Source of the DNA: Telopea speciosissima
Lineage: Eukaryota > Streptophyta > Magnoliopsida > Proteales > Proteaceae
Length of the DNA stretch: 64,000 nt
Reading direction: 5' to 3'
Assembly: GCF_018873765.1 (NCBI RefSeq)
Contig: NC_057923.1
Coordinates: 22,601,913 to 22,665,912 of the forward strand
Shown: positions 44,198-55,605 of the stretch, piece by piece
Layout of the letters: every line of letters begins with the position of its first letter
How positions within the stretch are numbered: position 1 is the first letter of the stretch
Program-made: the position numbers and the translations under genes
The notes under the pieces: model-generated
The model's database searches: none
Told to the model about the DNA's origin: nothing
Seen by the model: the letters and a program-made list of their open reading frames with translations, nothing else

Positions 44198-44537
44198 TCC
44201 TCCAAAATGATCAGGCTCTTTCTCCCTTTTTTGATATAGCACTTTTATAGTAGCTATAGTATATAGTCTTTTTGGGCTTTTGGAGTTACTCCTTTTATGA
44301 ATCACCAATGTAACTCACTTGTATATAAATGTTCATATAAATATAACTGTTATCACTAGATCTTCTTAATACTGTCTTATTGCCTTATTTAATTGCTTCC
44401 GCTGCATTTAAATTCTGATTATTGTGAATGGAATTGGGAATAGAATACTGCACTTGCGATCCTGGTGGGTTGATTGGTTATCTGAGACATCCAGTCACAC
44501 TTGGCCCTTATAAACCAGGCCGGGGTGTGACAAAAAC

Positions 44538-46003
44538 AACACATAAGACATTATAACTCTTCCTCCAGGAAAGAAACCAGTTGGGTGCAAGTGGGTGTTT
44601 ATAGTCAAGCAGAAAGTTCATGGCAGTGTGGACAGATACAAGGCAAGACTTGTAGATAAAGGGTTCACTCAAACATATGGGATTGATTACCAAGAGACCT
44701 TTGCCCCAGTTGCCAAGCTGAATACAGTTAAAGTTTTATTGTCATGTGTTGTGAATCTAGGGTGGGATCTATAGCAATCTATAACAACTTGATGTGAAAA
44801 GTGCTTTTCTTCATGGAGAGCTTGATGAGGAAGTGTACATGGAAGTACCTCCTAGTTTTTCATTTGACACAACCAGTGACCAAGTTTGCAAGTTGAAGTA
44901 TGCTCTATATGGCCTCAAACAATCTCCCAGAGCTTGGTTTGGCAGATTTTATAAGCCCATGACCTCTGTGGGGGTTCAAATAAAGCAATGTTGACCATAT
45001 CTTGTTCATCAAGCGTCATGGGGACATGGTTACAATTATTATTGTATATATAGATGATATAGTTGTAACTGAAAATGACAGTGAGGAGATAAATCATCTT
45101 AAGGAGTTTATTGGATGTGAGTTTGAGATCAAGAATCTGGGAAAGCTCAGGTATTTTCTTGGGAATGAAGTTGTCAGATGATCAAAAGGCATCTCTATCT
45201 TTCCCAGAGGAAATACATCCTAGTCCTTTTATCAGAGACAGGACTGTTGGGTTGTCATCCAAGTGATACCCCTCTAGAAGCTAACACCAGACTGAAGGAA
45301 GGTGATGGAGAACCAATTGAAAAAGGTCGTTATCAGAGGTTGGTGGGAAAACTGATCTACTTATTTCTCACACGACTCGACATTGCCTTTGCTGTGAGCT
45401 TAGTAAGCCAGTTCATGAATGATCCCTATTCCACTCATATAGAGGCTATTCTTCACATTTTTCTTTACTTAAAGGCAACTCCAGGAAAGGAAATTCTCTT
45501 ATCTCTGCATGATCACTTGAGGGTTGAAGCCTATACAGATGCTGATTAGGGCGGCTCTTTAGACTGTAAATCTGTTACAGGGTATTGCACTTTTGTTGGA
45601 GGTAATCTAATTACATGACGCAGTAAGAAGCAAAATGTGGTGGCTAGATCAAGTGCTGAAGCTGAATTTTTTGCAATGGTCCAAGGCATTTGTGAATTGT
45701 TATGGCTTCGAGGCTTACTTTAAGACATTGGTGTTCCTACTCCTTTTTTTATGATGCTATATTGTGACAACAAGGCTGTAATTACCATAGCTCACAACCC
45801 AGTTCAGCATGACCGTGTTAAACATGTGGAGATTGACAGGCATTTTATTAAGAAAAACTTGAGAGTGGTCTTGTTTGTGTTCCCTTCGTGAAGTTTGAAG
45901 ATCAACTCGCTGATGTATTCACTAAGGGGCTGGGTGGAAAGTTATTTCATCCTTTTGTATCTAAGTTTGGCATGATTGATATCTATGCTCCAACTTGAAG
46001 AGG
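44538..46003 (+). pseudogene. Copia reverse transcriptase and RNase H
   Basis: KPVGCKWVFIVKQK, the YQETFAPVAKLNTV motif, [17 protein letters not shown], then a catalytic box YIDD in another frame near 45050. RNase H part: VEAYTDAD followed by a stop, ARSSAEAEFF, YCDNKA, and HDRVKHVEID. Stops explained by CAG to TAG (44772), TGG to TAG (45547) and others. Non-functional. Confidence 0.85.
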
Positions 46004-46005
46004 AA

Positions 46006-46224
46006 TGTTGAATTGTATGGTGCATACCGTGGGGGTATACATGAGATTTTATTATGTAATTTTTCCCTTTTTATCTTTCATGTTTCCCTGTCTAATAACC
46101 CTAAATAGTAGAGTTAGTTAGAGAAAGGGTAGCATTGTAATTTTCCATTTAAAGCTAGCTTGGCTGATTCTAATGAATCATTCAAGCATTACAACCTAAA
46201 GGATTGTTCTTCTTTCTTCTAACA
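46006..46224 (+). repeat. 3' LTR of nested Ty1/copia
   Basis: 219 bp, TGTTGAATTG...TTCTAACA, preceded by the purine tract GAAGAGGAA. Followed by Harbinger transposase sequence. Confidence 0.9.
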
Positions 46225-47067
46225 TCTCCTTAAACTAGGTGAGCAGAATATTAAACCTCCATCATTTGACCATACTCCCCTAAAGATATAATATAATCTC
46301 CTAAGTGGTATCCTTATTTCAAGGTAAAGAACCTCTATCTTTTTTTAATTATTTCATTTATTTTATTGAGTTTTCTTAATTTATTTTTAATTGGTATTTG
46401 TTTTGTTTTGTTTATTTTATGTTAGAATTGTGTTAGTGCTATAGATGGTACCAATATCAGTGCCTCTGTTCTTTTTGATAAACAGATACCTTATAGAGAA
46501 AGAAAAAGAATCACAACCCCGAATGTTATGTACGCATGTTCAAATGATATGAAATTCACTTTTATGTACACGGGTTGGGAAAGTTCCACCAATGACTGTT
46601 GAGTATTTGCTTTTGCACTTGTAGATCTATCCTTAGAGTTTCCTCTTTTTCTTCCAGGTACGAAAACAATAATTGTTAAATAATACTTTTGTTTTTCTAT
46701 TTTTACTGGTATGCATAAGTGTTGTAACATTATTTCATAGACAAATACTATGTGGTTGATTCCGGCCATCCATCCACCTCCGATTTTTTGACACCATTCA
46801 AGAGGGAACGCTACCAGTGTACCATCTACAAGATTATAGAAATAGGAGTGCAAGGTCAACTGTGGAATTCTTCAACCACAAACACTCATCAATTTGGAAC
46901 ATTATCGAAAGGACTTTCGGTGCTTTGAAATCATGTTTTTATATCTTGAGCAAAATTCTACGTTTTCCTATCAAGACCTAAACTTTTATTATCATTGCAT
47001 GTTATGCATTGCACAACTTTATTCGTGAAGAACAACAAAATGATGAGGAATTTGAGTATTTTGGACA

Positions 47068-47098
<31 letters not shown>

Positions 47099-47205
47099 TC
47101 TTCTAGCAGCACTCAATGTGCCAGAGCTAGAGAAATGGAAGTGATTAGGAAAAAGATTGCCAATTGATTGGCAAGACAAACTGAGATGGATGAAATACCC
47201 ATTTA
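46225..47205 (+). pseudogene. Harbinger transposase, DDE nuclease part
   Basis: Begins directly after the copia 3' LTR. An intron-like gap (about 46322-46420) precedes VSAIDGTNI, with the first catalytic aspartate. The second is in GWESSTND. Then comes YYVVDSGHP, and in the last part the catalytic glutamate region IIERTFGALKSCF and the YALHNFIREE stretch. An aspartate run encoded by (GAT)n follows (47068-47096). A second intron-like gap lies near 46660-46740. Several frame breaks occur. Confidence 0.8.
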
Positions 47206-47453
47206 ATTTGAACTATGTTTTTGATTTACAATACTTGGGATTTAATGTGTAATTTGATGAAATTTTATGTGGGTGATTGACAACTTCATTTTATTTGGTA
47301 AACGTTGGGTGCTATTTCATATATATGGCTTATTTCAGAATATATATTTGATGATTTTGATTTACAATATCTATTTCATATATTTTGCTTTTATTACTAT
47401 CTACGTTATGGATCAATGCTATTATTTTTAATATTTTGTGCCAAATAATGTCT

Positions 47454-47601
47454 TTTGATTATGGACCCATGTGTGCATGTGGACGAGGCCACATGGTCTT
47501 GAGGATGTCTCATTCTGAAAAAAACTATGAGCGATGGTATTACAAATGTCTAGTGAATGAAGATCATGAAAATACATTTTTTGTGGGTTTCAAACTTTAG
47601 T
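47454..47601 (+). other. GRF-type zinc-finger fragment
   Basis: MCACGRGHMVLRMSHSEKN followed by RWYYKC fits the GRF zinc finger (CxCG...R...S..N..R.FY.C), a domain of nucleic-acid-binding proteins often linked to transposons in plants. It starts about 250 bases after the transposase end, on the same strand. It may belong to the Harbinger element or be a separate relic. Confidence 0.5.
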
Positions 47602-48328
47602 TCTGATATGTTTCACGGAGTTGGTGAAACATCTTTCCAACCACTTGTCCGCTATCAAATCCCTAAGGGTAACCGGCCCCAATATTTGGTGTTTGATACT
47701 ATAAAAGTCTAGTTCATATGGCTTCTGATCCTATCCATCAGTTTCATTTACATGTATTTTCAAAAGTAGGGGTGGTAGAAGGACATTCTACTATGGATAC
47801 TTACCATGACTTTTAATAATTTGAGTTGTAATAATTTTTTTGGAAGATGCACACATGATCCAATAGATGTTTTTTTTATTATTATTTATAATTATTTTAT
47901 ATTTTAAATTATGTCTATGTGGCTAAAATCATGTTCCATTTAATATTTTTAATAGAAATGTATGTGGAATGTCCTTTTTGTAATTTATCTGAAACAAAAT
48001 ATACAGTTCCGTTAAAGTGCATAACATACATATTTCTGGTTTTTTTTTTTTTTTTTTTGTCAAACACATTTGAGACCAAGAAACACACAATTTTAAACAG
48101 AAAGAAATACATGAAGAGTAATTAATCTCTACGTACGTGGAGGGGATCCGGGCTCGTTTGTTTCATGTTGTGAGTGCATTTGGGGAACAGGAGATGGCGG
48201 TCTTTTTCTGGATTCAAACGGTCGGGAGTCTCGAGACTACCTGTGCATATCCAGACTCCAAAGGGAGCCAGACCATGCAGTAGATTTTGATACGAGCAGA
48301 AATTTGGATTTTGGTCGTTTTGTAGATC
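47602..48328 (+). other. TEBICHI upstream region
   Basis: No frame. T-run at 48039-48058. The last 200 bases before the ATG should be promoter and 5' UTR. No clear TATA box was identified. Confidence 0.5.
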
Positions 48329-51300
48329 ATGTCGTCTGGTTCTCCTCGTACGCGCATTGATCAGGTCGACCTCCTCCTCTTACTTCTCCCTGAAAACCCT
48401 AAATCTCCCCCCACCCTGAACTTTCATTCTACTAAATTTCTGTTTCTTGCACTTCTACGAACATTTCAATTGCAATTTTATTTTTTGTTGCTCAGTTGGA
48501 CGTGTGAGACGATTTCTTTCTGCTTGTTTCAACATAAAACAATAGTATATGTTTATGTTTTATTACTGAAATTGGGTTCATTCAAAGAAGTAGCAACACT
48601 CTTTTTTATTTGATTCATTCATTTGTTCTGAGCGTATTCTATGTGCAGTTTTTTGCTTCGAAGAAAAAGAAATCTCTTTCCCCTGGTCTAAAGTCTGAGA
48701 GATCCGTCAAAGAAAAAAGAACCGTGCTCGATGGCTCACCTAGTGCCAAAGGTTCTTTGGTTAACTTCCTGGTGAATTCTCAAGACAATAATTGCCCCGT
48801 CAAGCCTTCGGGGTTCGCAGACCTTGGTGCTCCATCAAGGCAAGATCCTGTTAAGAAGAATCTGTCATTGGAGATTAATTTATCTTCCGAGATTACACAT
48901 AGGCACGCCTATTCAGCAACCCAGGGACACCCCCAAACGGTTGAAGTCTCAAGAGAGGAGGCTCAAAGAGAACTATCTCAGGGCACTAGTGAACTGGGTA
49001 GTAATGCAGTCCAAGCTTCGGCCGCAGATAGAATAGGACCGTCCTCACCTGGCCCAGACAACTCAGAACTGAAAAAGTTTGCTGCTGTCTTTTTATCTTT
49101 GTACTGCAGGTATTGAGTTTAACATCATTAACTTATTAACCTTTTACTGTCTAAAACTTTATATCTTATATCAACTGATATCAGTTAACAAAATTACTAA
49201 CTTTACTGGATGCATTTTCAGTTCAAGCTTTTCTTGTTAAAAATTTCCTCCCTTGCAGGCACAATCACTTCTCATGGGAATTAATTAAAATCCATTTGTA
49301 TTTTTTAATTTTCCTGTTAATGAGTATTTTTTACAGTGAACTTCCTGCAAGTGCTGCAAGTATCAGCTCAGCTTCGGAGCCAAAATTGAATGCGAACAAG
49401 AGGATTGGTAGCCCATCTCTCTTAGATGCAGAGGGAAAAATATCAAAGAAGAAGCATTGTATCCCCAAATATGATCAGTGTCAGTTAGATGGTGAAATTT
49501 CTTGTGGTCATCAGGAACATCTAGAACATGTGAAGCTTGGATTCAGTGCTAAAACTGGTGTACTTCTTCAGTGTTCTGGAGACCGTGAAGTAAGTGCTAA
49601 TGAGTAACCGTCCCATTGTCAGATTTATAATCTGCTGTGTTGATTTGTTTAATTTGTATGCAGGGACAAGTTGGTACTGATCCCTTTGAGAATCATGCAA
49701 GCTTGAGAAAATGTGATATAACACCTAAATCAGGGCTAAATATGCCTCTGTGCTCTACACCTGGTGCGTTGAATTATATGTGTACTCGTGAGACCCCCAA
49801 GTCAGCACGTGGAAGCTCAAATTTTTCTCCTGGTGAAGCATTCTGGAATGAAGCAATCCAACTTGCTGATGGTTTTTATGCTCCAATTGATAAAAGTTCG
49901 GTCCGAACTACAGAAGTTGATATTCTTAAGAGCCAGGTTGTACTGGCTGGTTCATGTAATCTGAGAAATGGGTGTAATAATGGGTCAAAGGAAATGTTGA
50001 AGGAAGGTGAAAGCAATTCCAGGACTTTCGAAATGAATTCTTCTTTGGGATCAATAAAGAATCATACCAAAGAAAAAGTTGATTATTCAGTACTCATTTT
50101 AGATAAAGATGGATCCCCATTACCGGTTAAACATTTTGATTTTTTGATTGAGGACAGAATTTTGGATGACAAAACTACTCATCAAAATTCTGATTATGAC
50201 ATGAAAGAGACTAAAGAAAAAGGTACCGAAAGATCTGATGAAGGCTCAGTGGTACACAGGGGTCGGCAGGATACTAGTATTCTAACCCGTTGTACCAAAT
50301 CTGAGAAAAGTGAGTTGCCTGCCTCTGATGGTGAACTTGGATCTTCAGTGATTACATCCTCAAAAATGGTTACAAAGGTTTCTGTTCAAGATGTGACTAC
50401 CATTTCAGTAACGGCTGAAAGCAAAGAAGGTTTGTCAAACCGAGAGAATGATAGTGTCACAGCTAATGTGGCACAGAAGGATACAAAAAGTTCTTCTAAT
50501 AATCACTGCAGATACGATGAAACAGGTACTCCATCAAGTACCATGCCACTGAAAGACTGTTTAGATCTGAATAGATGGCTTCCTTCTGAAGTATGCAGTG
50601 TATATAAAAGGAAGGGTATTTCAAGGCTGTATCCTTGGCAGGTAATTTATCAAAAAAGGTGAACTTCAGCATTTTCTTCCTGTTATTCTGTAATGTGATG
50701 AATTATTGCATCAAATTAATGGGAAAATACGACCGAGGCAGGTCTTGATTCAATATATTTTCCTTCCCAGATGTTACATTGTAATTAACATTGGGTATTT
50801 CTAGGTAGACTGCCTTCAAGTGGATGGTGTCTTGCAAAACAAGAATCTTGTTTATTGTGCATCTACAAGGTATAACTTATAAAGGAAAATGGAGTTCATT
50901 TTAAAGTTGCAGTTTCAATATCTGACCATTCATTTTTCTTTACTGTATAACTGGCTAGTTTTATATTTATAACTGCTGTTGCTTCTGTTTTTTTCCCCTC
51001 TCTTTTCACTCAAATTTTTTCGTATGAAAAAAAAAACCCTTTCTTTCGTTTAACACAATTTTTAAATTATAATCATATGATCATTAAAAAAGAATTGGTT
51101 CTTTGAAGCTTCATAATCAATCTGTTGTTTTTCTTCTTTCTATTTTCAGTTATATTTTGGTGGCTTGTGAGTAAAGGAATAGCAGAATAAAAGTGGAGGT
51201 GAAGTGCCGTTACCGGAATATGTAGTGTAGATTCGCACGATACTCGACATGTAATTCACTCTACTATTTGAATAGTTATGTAAGTAGGAAAAAGCCAGTC

Positions 51301-54225
51301 GTGAAGGGAGAAAACAAAGAAAGCTTAAAATAAAAAATAGGAACAGAAGGTGTAGGAGAGAATGTGGAAAAATTTGTTTTGTAACTGGTTTGAACAAGAA
51401 ATTATTAGTATAAAGCAGGGACTACATTTCCTAGTCAGTTTAAGTTACCTAATAGGTTAAGAATGTGGAAAAATGTGTTTTGTAACTGGTGTAAACAAGC
51501 AATTATTAGTATAAAGTGAGGACTACATTTCCTAGTCAGTTTAAGTTACCTAATAGGTTAAGGATTGGGTTAGACCTTTCCTTTTTAGTGTAGGAGTCTA
51601 TTTTTGAGTCTTTTATATAAGGTTGTAAGGGGGGCAAACATTGGACACGAATTTTGATATTAATGAAAAGCTTTTGCTGCTCTTCTTCTCCATTGAAGAT
51701 TTTTGTCTTGTGTTTGATCAAGGCTGGTGGGATTGGTGTTTAATCCAATCAACACCTTGCGGTGTGAAGCCCCGGGTGGTTCTTTTGAAGCTCTGCTTCA
51801 AGTTCAAGATTTATGCAAGATCCTCTAACCAACTGAGCTGCCCTTGCAACGACAGTAAGTTTGATTCATCCCATCATACCCATTCTTTTCCTAATCCTCC
51901 AAATCACCCCAAAACCCTTATTTTCCCACCCCTCCCAAAATTCTTAACAAACCATTCAGCTAACAACACCTTCACATAATTGGATCAAGTATTCTCCTGC
52001 CCAATTGGAATACTCGAACCAAGTTGTTTTCCCATTACCCCATTCAAACTACAACATCCCACCTATTTCTAGACATCAACCCATTACCCAAATTCTTCAC
52101 AGACCAATCCAACCATCAGAAACACACCATACCTGAATCCAAATCCTAGCCCCAAATTCTCATCCTAAACCCTAGATCCCCCTCTTTTCCACTTTTCCAA
52201 AACCCGAAACCCTAAACCTAAGACGCTGCCCATTCAAATTTACACACTTCTGTCCATCAAAACATCTCAGGACCTTCAGTGATAGACTCCCCTACCTTGA
52301 CTTGACATAACCCTAACATCAAACTCTAACCATAGTTGTCACGGCGGCTTGGCGATCCAAGGCGTTGGAGAGGGCCCAAACCTAAGGCGACACCAAGTAG
52401 GCGACCTAGGCGTTCAAAGCGCTTGGACGCCTAGGCGTCGCCTAGACAACTATTAACCTAACCCTAACCCTAATTTCACCAAAAACCTATTTTTGACCTA
52501 GCCGATTCACCTGTTCATAACAGATCCTGGTTTACTGGCTCCTAGTTGGTCTACCAATCTAGGATTACATTACATATCCTGGGAAATTCATTGTTTGGTG
52601 ACAAATCTTGGAAAAAGAGGATGAAAACCTTGAATACTTAATTTTGAGTTTCAGTGAAATGATAATTTGTTGAAAAATCTTTAGAAACATACTCTCATGA
52701 TTTTTGGTGTCTGATTAGTTTATTTTTGATAATGGTGGGTTGAACTTGTTATCCTTATCCAAGCACTAATTTATGAATCATGGAAGGGTTATGGTCTTCA
52801 TCTGAAAACATTAATAAATAACATGGCCAACAAGAAGAACATTCACATCCATCTTTATAAGGTATTTATTATATTTTGAGGTATTTATCTCGTACTTAAT
52901 CTTGCTTGCTCCATCACAGTGCTGGTAAAAGTTTTGTTGCTGAAATCTTGATGTTACGGCGGCTCTTCTCTACTGGGAAAATTGCACTCCTTGTCCTGCC
53001 ATATGTATCTATTTGTGCAGAGAAGGTACTTATATTATCTCTCTTGAAATTTTGATAATTCCATCAATAATTGCTGCCTAAACTGTCTACTATTTGATAC
53101 AGGCAGAACATTTGGAAGTACTTCTTGAACCTCTTGGTAAGCATGTTCGTAGCTTTTATGGAAACCAAGGTGGTGGATCACTTCCTAAAGATACTTCTGT
53201 AGCTGTCTGCACAATAGAGAAAGCAAATTCTTTAGTCAATAGATTGTTGGAAGAGGGGCGTCTTTCTGAAGTAGGAATTATTGTGATAGATGAACTCCAT
53301 ATGGTAACCCATCTTTCTATCTTAATTCTTCTTTTTGTCAAACTTCATGAGCATTACACACGCACATGTGTTTCATTTTCTTTTGCGCTCTTCAACTTCC
53401 TTGTATTTTTGTCCTAGTGGAAGAACAATCACATCAATTTCGATTCATATATCTTATTTTATGCATATTTTTCAATTTTGTGCCTGCATCTCATTTTCTC
53501 TTGCATTCTTGGGTTTTGTCAGTTTCGTGTCTGTCGTTATTGAAACAAGAAAAAGAAAATCATCATCTTGTGATAGGTAATGTTAGTTGTTAAGTGGCAT
53601 AGATTTGTTGCCATGCTATATCTCGTTGTTGCATCAATACAAGTTTACTTTTCCTTTTATTTTCTTTATTCCCTTCTTTGTCAAAGTTAATTGGTCTCGG
53701 ATGGATTAAGTTTATTTCATGTCTTCCGAGTCTTCTGTTTGACAGAAAATAATATCTGTTATCTTGAGTGGGTTTTGAAGGTGAAAGAGACTTTAGTTAA
53801 TGACATATATTTTATGACAAATTTGAAACCTATATTTCAGGAGAACTGAAATTCTTTTCATTTTCTAGTTAGGGTTCAAGTTTCATTCTTATGGTCACTT
53901 GTTTTCGTAGTAAGGTCAGGGCCTTTATTGTTTTGCATTTGTAAAATTTCGTTTTAAAATTGTATTTATAGAGATGCTTGCTTTCTCAAAACTGCATTTG
54001 AACATTTGTCAGTTGCTTTAACAGGTTGGCGATCAGAATAGGGGTTATCTTTTGGAACTTTTGTTAACTAAGCTTCGCTATGCAGCCGGTGAAGGCATTG
54101 TAGAATCATGTAGTGGAGAAAGTTCAGGTTCCAGTAGTGGCAAAGCAGACCCTGATCATGGTTTGCAAATTGTTGGAATGAGTGCAACTATGCCGAATGT
54201 ATCTGCTGTAGCTGACTGGCTTCAA
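48329..54225 (+). CDS. TEB: TEBICHI / DNA polymerase theta homologue, 5' part
   Basis: Eight coding exons: 48329-48364, 48649-49109, 49337-49589, 49664-50641, 50805-50869, 52920-53025, 53103-53303, 54025-54225. All GT-AG, phases match; 767 aa are encoded here. After [12 protein letters not shown] comes a long low-complexity region (about 20-555). The SF2 helicase follows: RLYPWQ (Q motif-like), TSAGKS (motif I, 597-602), DELH (motif II, 696-699), SAT (motif III, 753-755). The C-terminal helicase half and the PolA-type polymerase must lie beyond 64000. The protein performs microhomology-mediated end joining and is needed in plants for replication stress tolerance and meristem integrity. No stop or frameshift in the part seen. 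Confidence 0.92.
51361..51561 (+). repeat. Tandem duplication, 101-bp unit
   Basis: Two copies of about 101 bases, 51361-51461 and 51462-51561, each starting AATGTGGAAAAAT and ending near AATAGGTTAAG. They lie in TEBICHI intron 5, at the edge of a dispersed repeat. Confidence 0.85.
51430..51780 (+). repeat. Dispersed LTR-like repeat, copy 2
   Basis: Matches the reverse complement of 22480-22760 in kinesin intron 6 over about 250 bases. It has a TATATAAGG box and an AATGAAAAGC block. It lies in TEBICHI intron 5 (50870-52919). Confidence 0.65.
52332..52453. mobile_element. GC-rich MITE with TAACC duplication
   Basis: 122 bp, ends ATAGTTGTC and GACAACTAT, interior rich in GGCG and CGCCTAGGCG palindromes. 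Flanked by TAACC on both sides (52327-52331 and 52454-52458). In TEBICHI intron 5. A related sequence, without a clear left end, lies at about 54430-54815. Confidence 0.75.
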
Positions 54226-54429
54226 GTAAGTGAAGATTAACAACTTGTATTTTCTTTCTGCTAAATAATGACCCTCTCAAGGGAAAAAAAATCTTTGAAA
54301 CTAATTCCAATTGCTCTTTCATTGAACTGTTGAAGCAATGGGCCTGTGAGATTTGAGAGCTAGGGTTACAATATTTCTATCTAGGACAGTGAAAATCCCT
54401 TTGAATCCTTTAGAGATCATATAACTGTC

Positions 54430-54815
54430 AAGGGGTCGTCTACATAGAGCCTAGGTCCTACCTAGGTGTCCAGGCTCTTTCTTGGGTCCAAGGCGATAGC
54501 ACACCTTGTGTTAACACTTCACGAGTCTATGTTGATTTATGTTTATTGATGAATATACTTATATTATATCATATGCTTTGTTTATTATATGTTGGTTTTC
54601 TCATATTAGGCCATCACTAACATTAGTATATCATCTTGAAATGATATGGCTTCTATGTTGCATATAAACATAATTATATAAAGTTATCATTATTATATTG
54701 CTTAGAATCATATACTGCACGCCTAGGGTGCCTAGGCCGTCTGGGCAAGCGCCTTGTCGCCTAGGCATCCCTCCAACGCCTTAGGTCGCTTAGTCGCCTT
54801 AACTACTATGTTTCA
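54430..54815. repeat. Relative of the GCCTAGGCG MITE
   Basis: The right part has CTAGGCCGTCTGGGC and GCCTTGTCGCCTAGGC and ends in ACTACTATG, as the MITE at 52332. The left boundary is uncertain. It lies in the intron after TEBICHI exon 8. Confidence 0.45.
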
Positions 54816-55403
54816 GACTTCATATAGGGATCATGATTGAGGCACCATGCCACTATATGAGCTCTGAAGGATTTAAAGGGATTTTCATTAGATCAGTGAA
54901 TAGAATGTGATTGATGCAGTTCAGTCCAAGAAGAAGAGCCAGGCCCAACAGTGAAAACCAGGCCTAACAGTGACCCTACGATTTGTGACCAGGCCCTAGT
55001 GCCCTACAGTGATCCACGGTTTGGTTCTTGTTCTAGAATTCATATGTGGGCTTCCGATGTGAAAACAAGTTGCTGGAATATCTTCTAGAGTTGCTATTTT
55101 GCCTCTTGAGACTAGTTTCTATTTTTGCAATAGTTAGTTGTACTCAATAGCTACTGGTAGTTGCTATTTTGGTTCCTTCTTTTAATATATTAGTCATTAG
55201 ATCTGTCTTCTACAAGGGGTTACTAGTTTTGAATTACTTGGAAACCAAGTATTCTTCTATCCATTGAGAGTTACTAATTTTTGTAGCAAGCATTGATATA
55301 TTATAAATAAAAGCAAGGAAGTACAGGCTCCAAGGTTTTGGCTGTTTTTCTATTGAGTTCTCTTTGTGAGATGCATGCTACTTTGGTGATTCAGCAGCGA
55401 GTC
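54816..55403. other. Intron sequence of TEBICHI, no gene seen
   Basis: No frame. Contains a TATTATAAATAAAAGC box near 55300. The sequence continues after the copia element at 60727, so this may be an older LTR-like repeat in which the copia inserted. Confidence 0.4.
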
Positions 55404-55600
55404 TGTTAAGAGGACCAGATTTAGAACTCGATGCTTGGATGAGTTAGTCATCCCAAGCACATCTTTATTTATAATCATAATGAAGGATGAAACAATTGTA
55501 CATTAGCAATGTGGGACTAAACCACATGTACGAAATAAATAAAATAACAAAAGAAAGAGGACCAGAATACCCCCACGGTATTCTGGCCATATAGCTAACA
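55404..55600 (-). repeat. 3' LTR of intronic copia
   Basis: 197 bp. Next to the purine tract at 55601-55609. Confidence 0.9.
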
Positions 55601-55605
55601 CTCCC

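Larger units (their letters stand above)
34618..44532 (+). mobile_element. Ty3/Tekay (chromovirus) retrotransposon
   Basis: A 9.9-kb element with two long LTRs (34618-37190 and 41933-44532), flanked by a perfect AAAAC duplication (34613-34617 and 44533-44537). PBS at 37197-37208, purine tract AAGGGTGGTGGAG just before the 3' LTR. Order gag, RT, RNase H, integrase, chromodomain-like end, hence Ty3. The C-terminal chromodomain-like part and tRNA-Met primer fit the Tekay/Del lineage. The protease is almost wholly missing. The LTR copies differ at several percent of sites by eye, so the insertion is not recent. It is the innermost and youngest layer of the nest. Confidence 0.9.
41933..44532 (+). 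repeat. 3' LTR of nested Ty3/Tekay element
   Basis: 2600 bp, TGTGAAATCC...GGGGTGTGACA. Compared with the 5' LTR it has a 34-base insertion near 43546 and a shorter TA repeat. Preceded by the purine tract. Confidence 0.9.
30694..46224 (+). mobile_element. Ty1/copia retrotransposon, split by a Ty3 element
   Basis: 5' LTR 30694-30925 and 3' LTR 46006-46224 match along their length; the 5' copy has about 13 more bases (TTTATAAATAGAA region). Flanks TCTCT and TCTCC differ by one base and are the likely target duplication. The PBS TGGTATCAGAGC is at 30926-30937 and a purine tract GAAGAGGAA precedes the 3' LTR. The interior is copia-like: gag, protease, integrase (31753-34110), then a Ty3 insertion at 34618-44532, then RT and RNase H (44538-45990). 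The protein continues across the Ty3 element as expected (KAAIVE...NALNKN then KPVGCKWVF). Confidence 0.9.
28993..47600 (+). mobile_element. PIF/Harbinger DNA transposon, split by nested retrotransposons
   Basis: Two pieces, 28993-30693 and 46225-47600, belong together. The left piece carries a Myb/SANT-like protein and the start of a transposase; the right piece carries the rest of the transposase and a GRF zinc-finger fragment. Two proteins (a Myb-like DNA-binding protein and a DDE nuclease) are the mark of autonomous PIF/Harbinger elements. The transposase is interrupted exactly at a Ty1/copia LTR. Outer terminal repeats were not found, so the limits given are those of the coding parts. 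Confidence 0.8.

Noticed and set aside
51800-51860. Possible tRNA gene on the minus strand
   Set aside because: Only the D-arm region fits; acceptor stem, anticodon arm and T arm cannot be folded.
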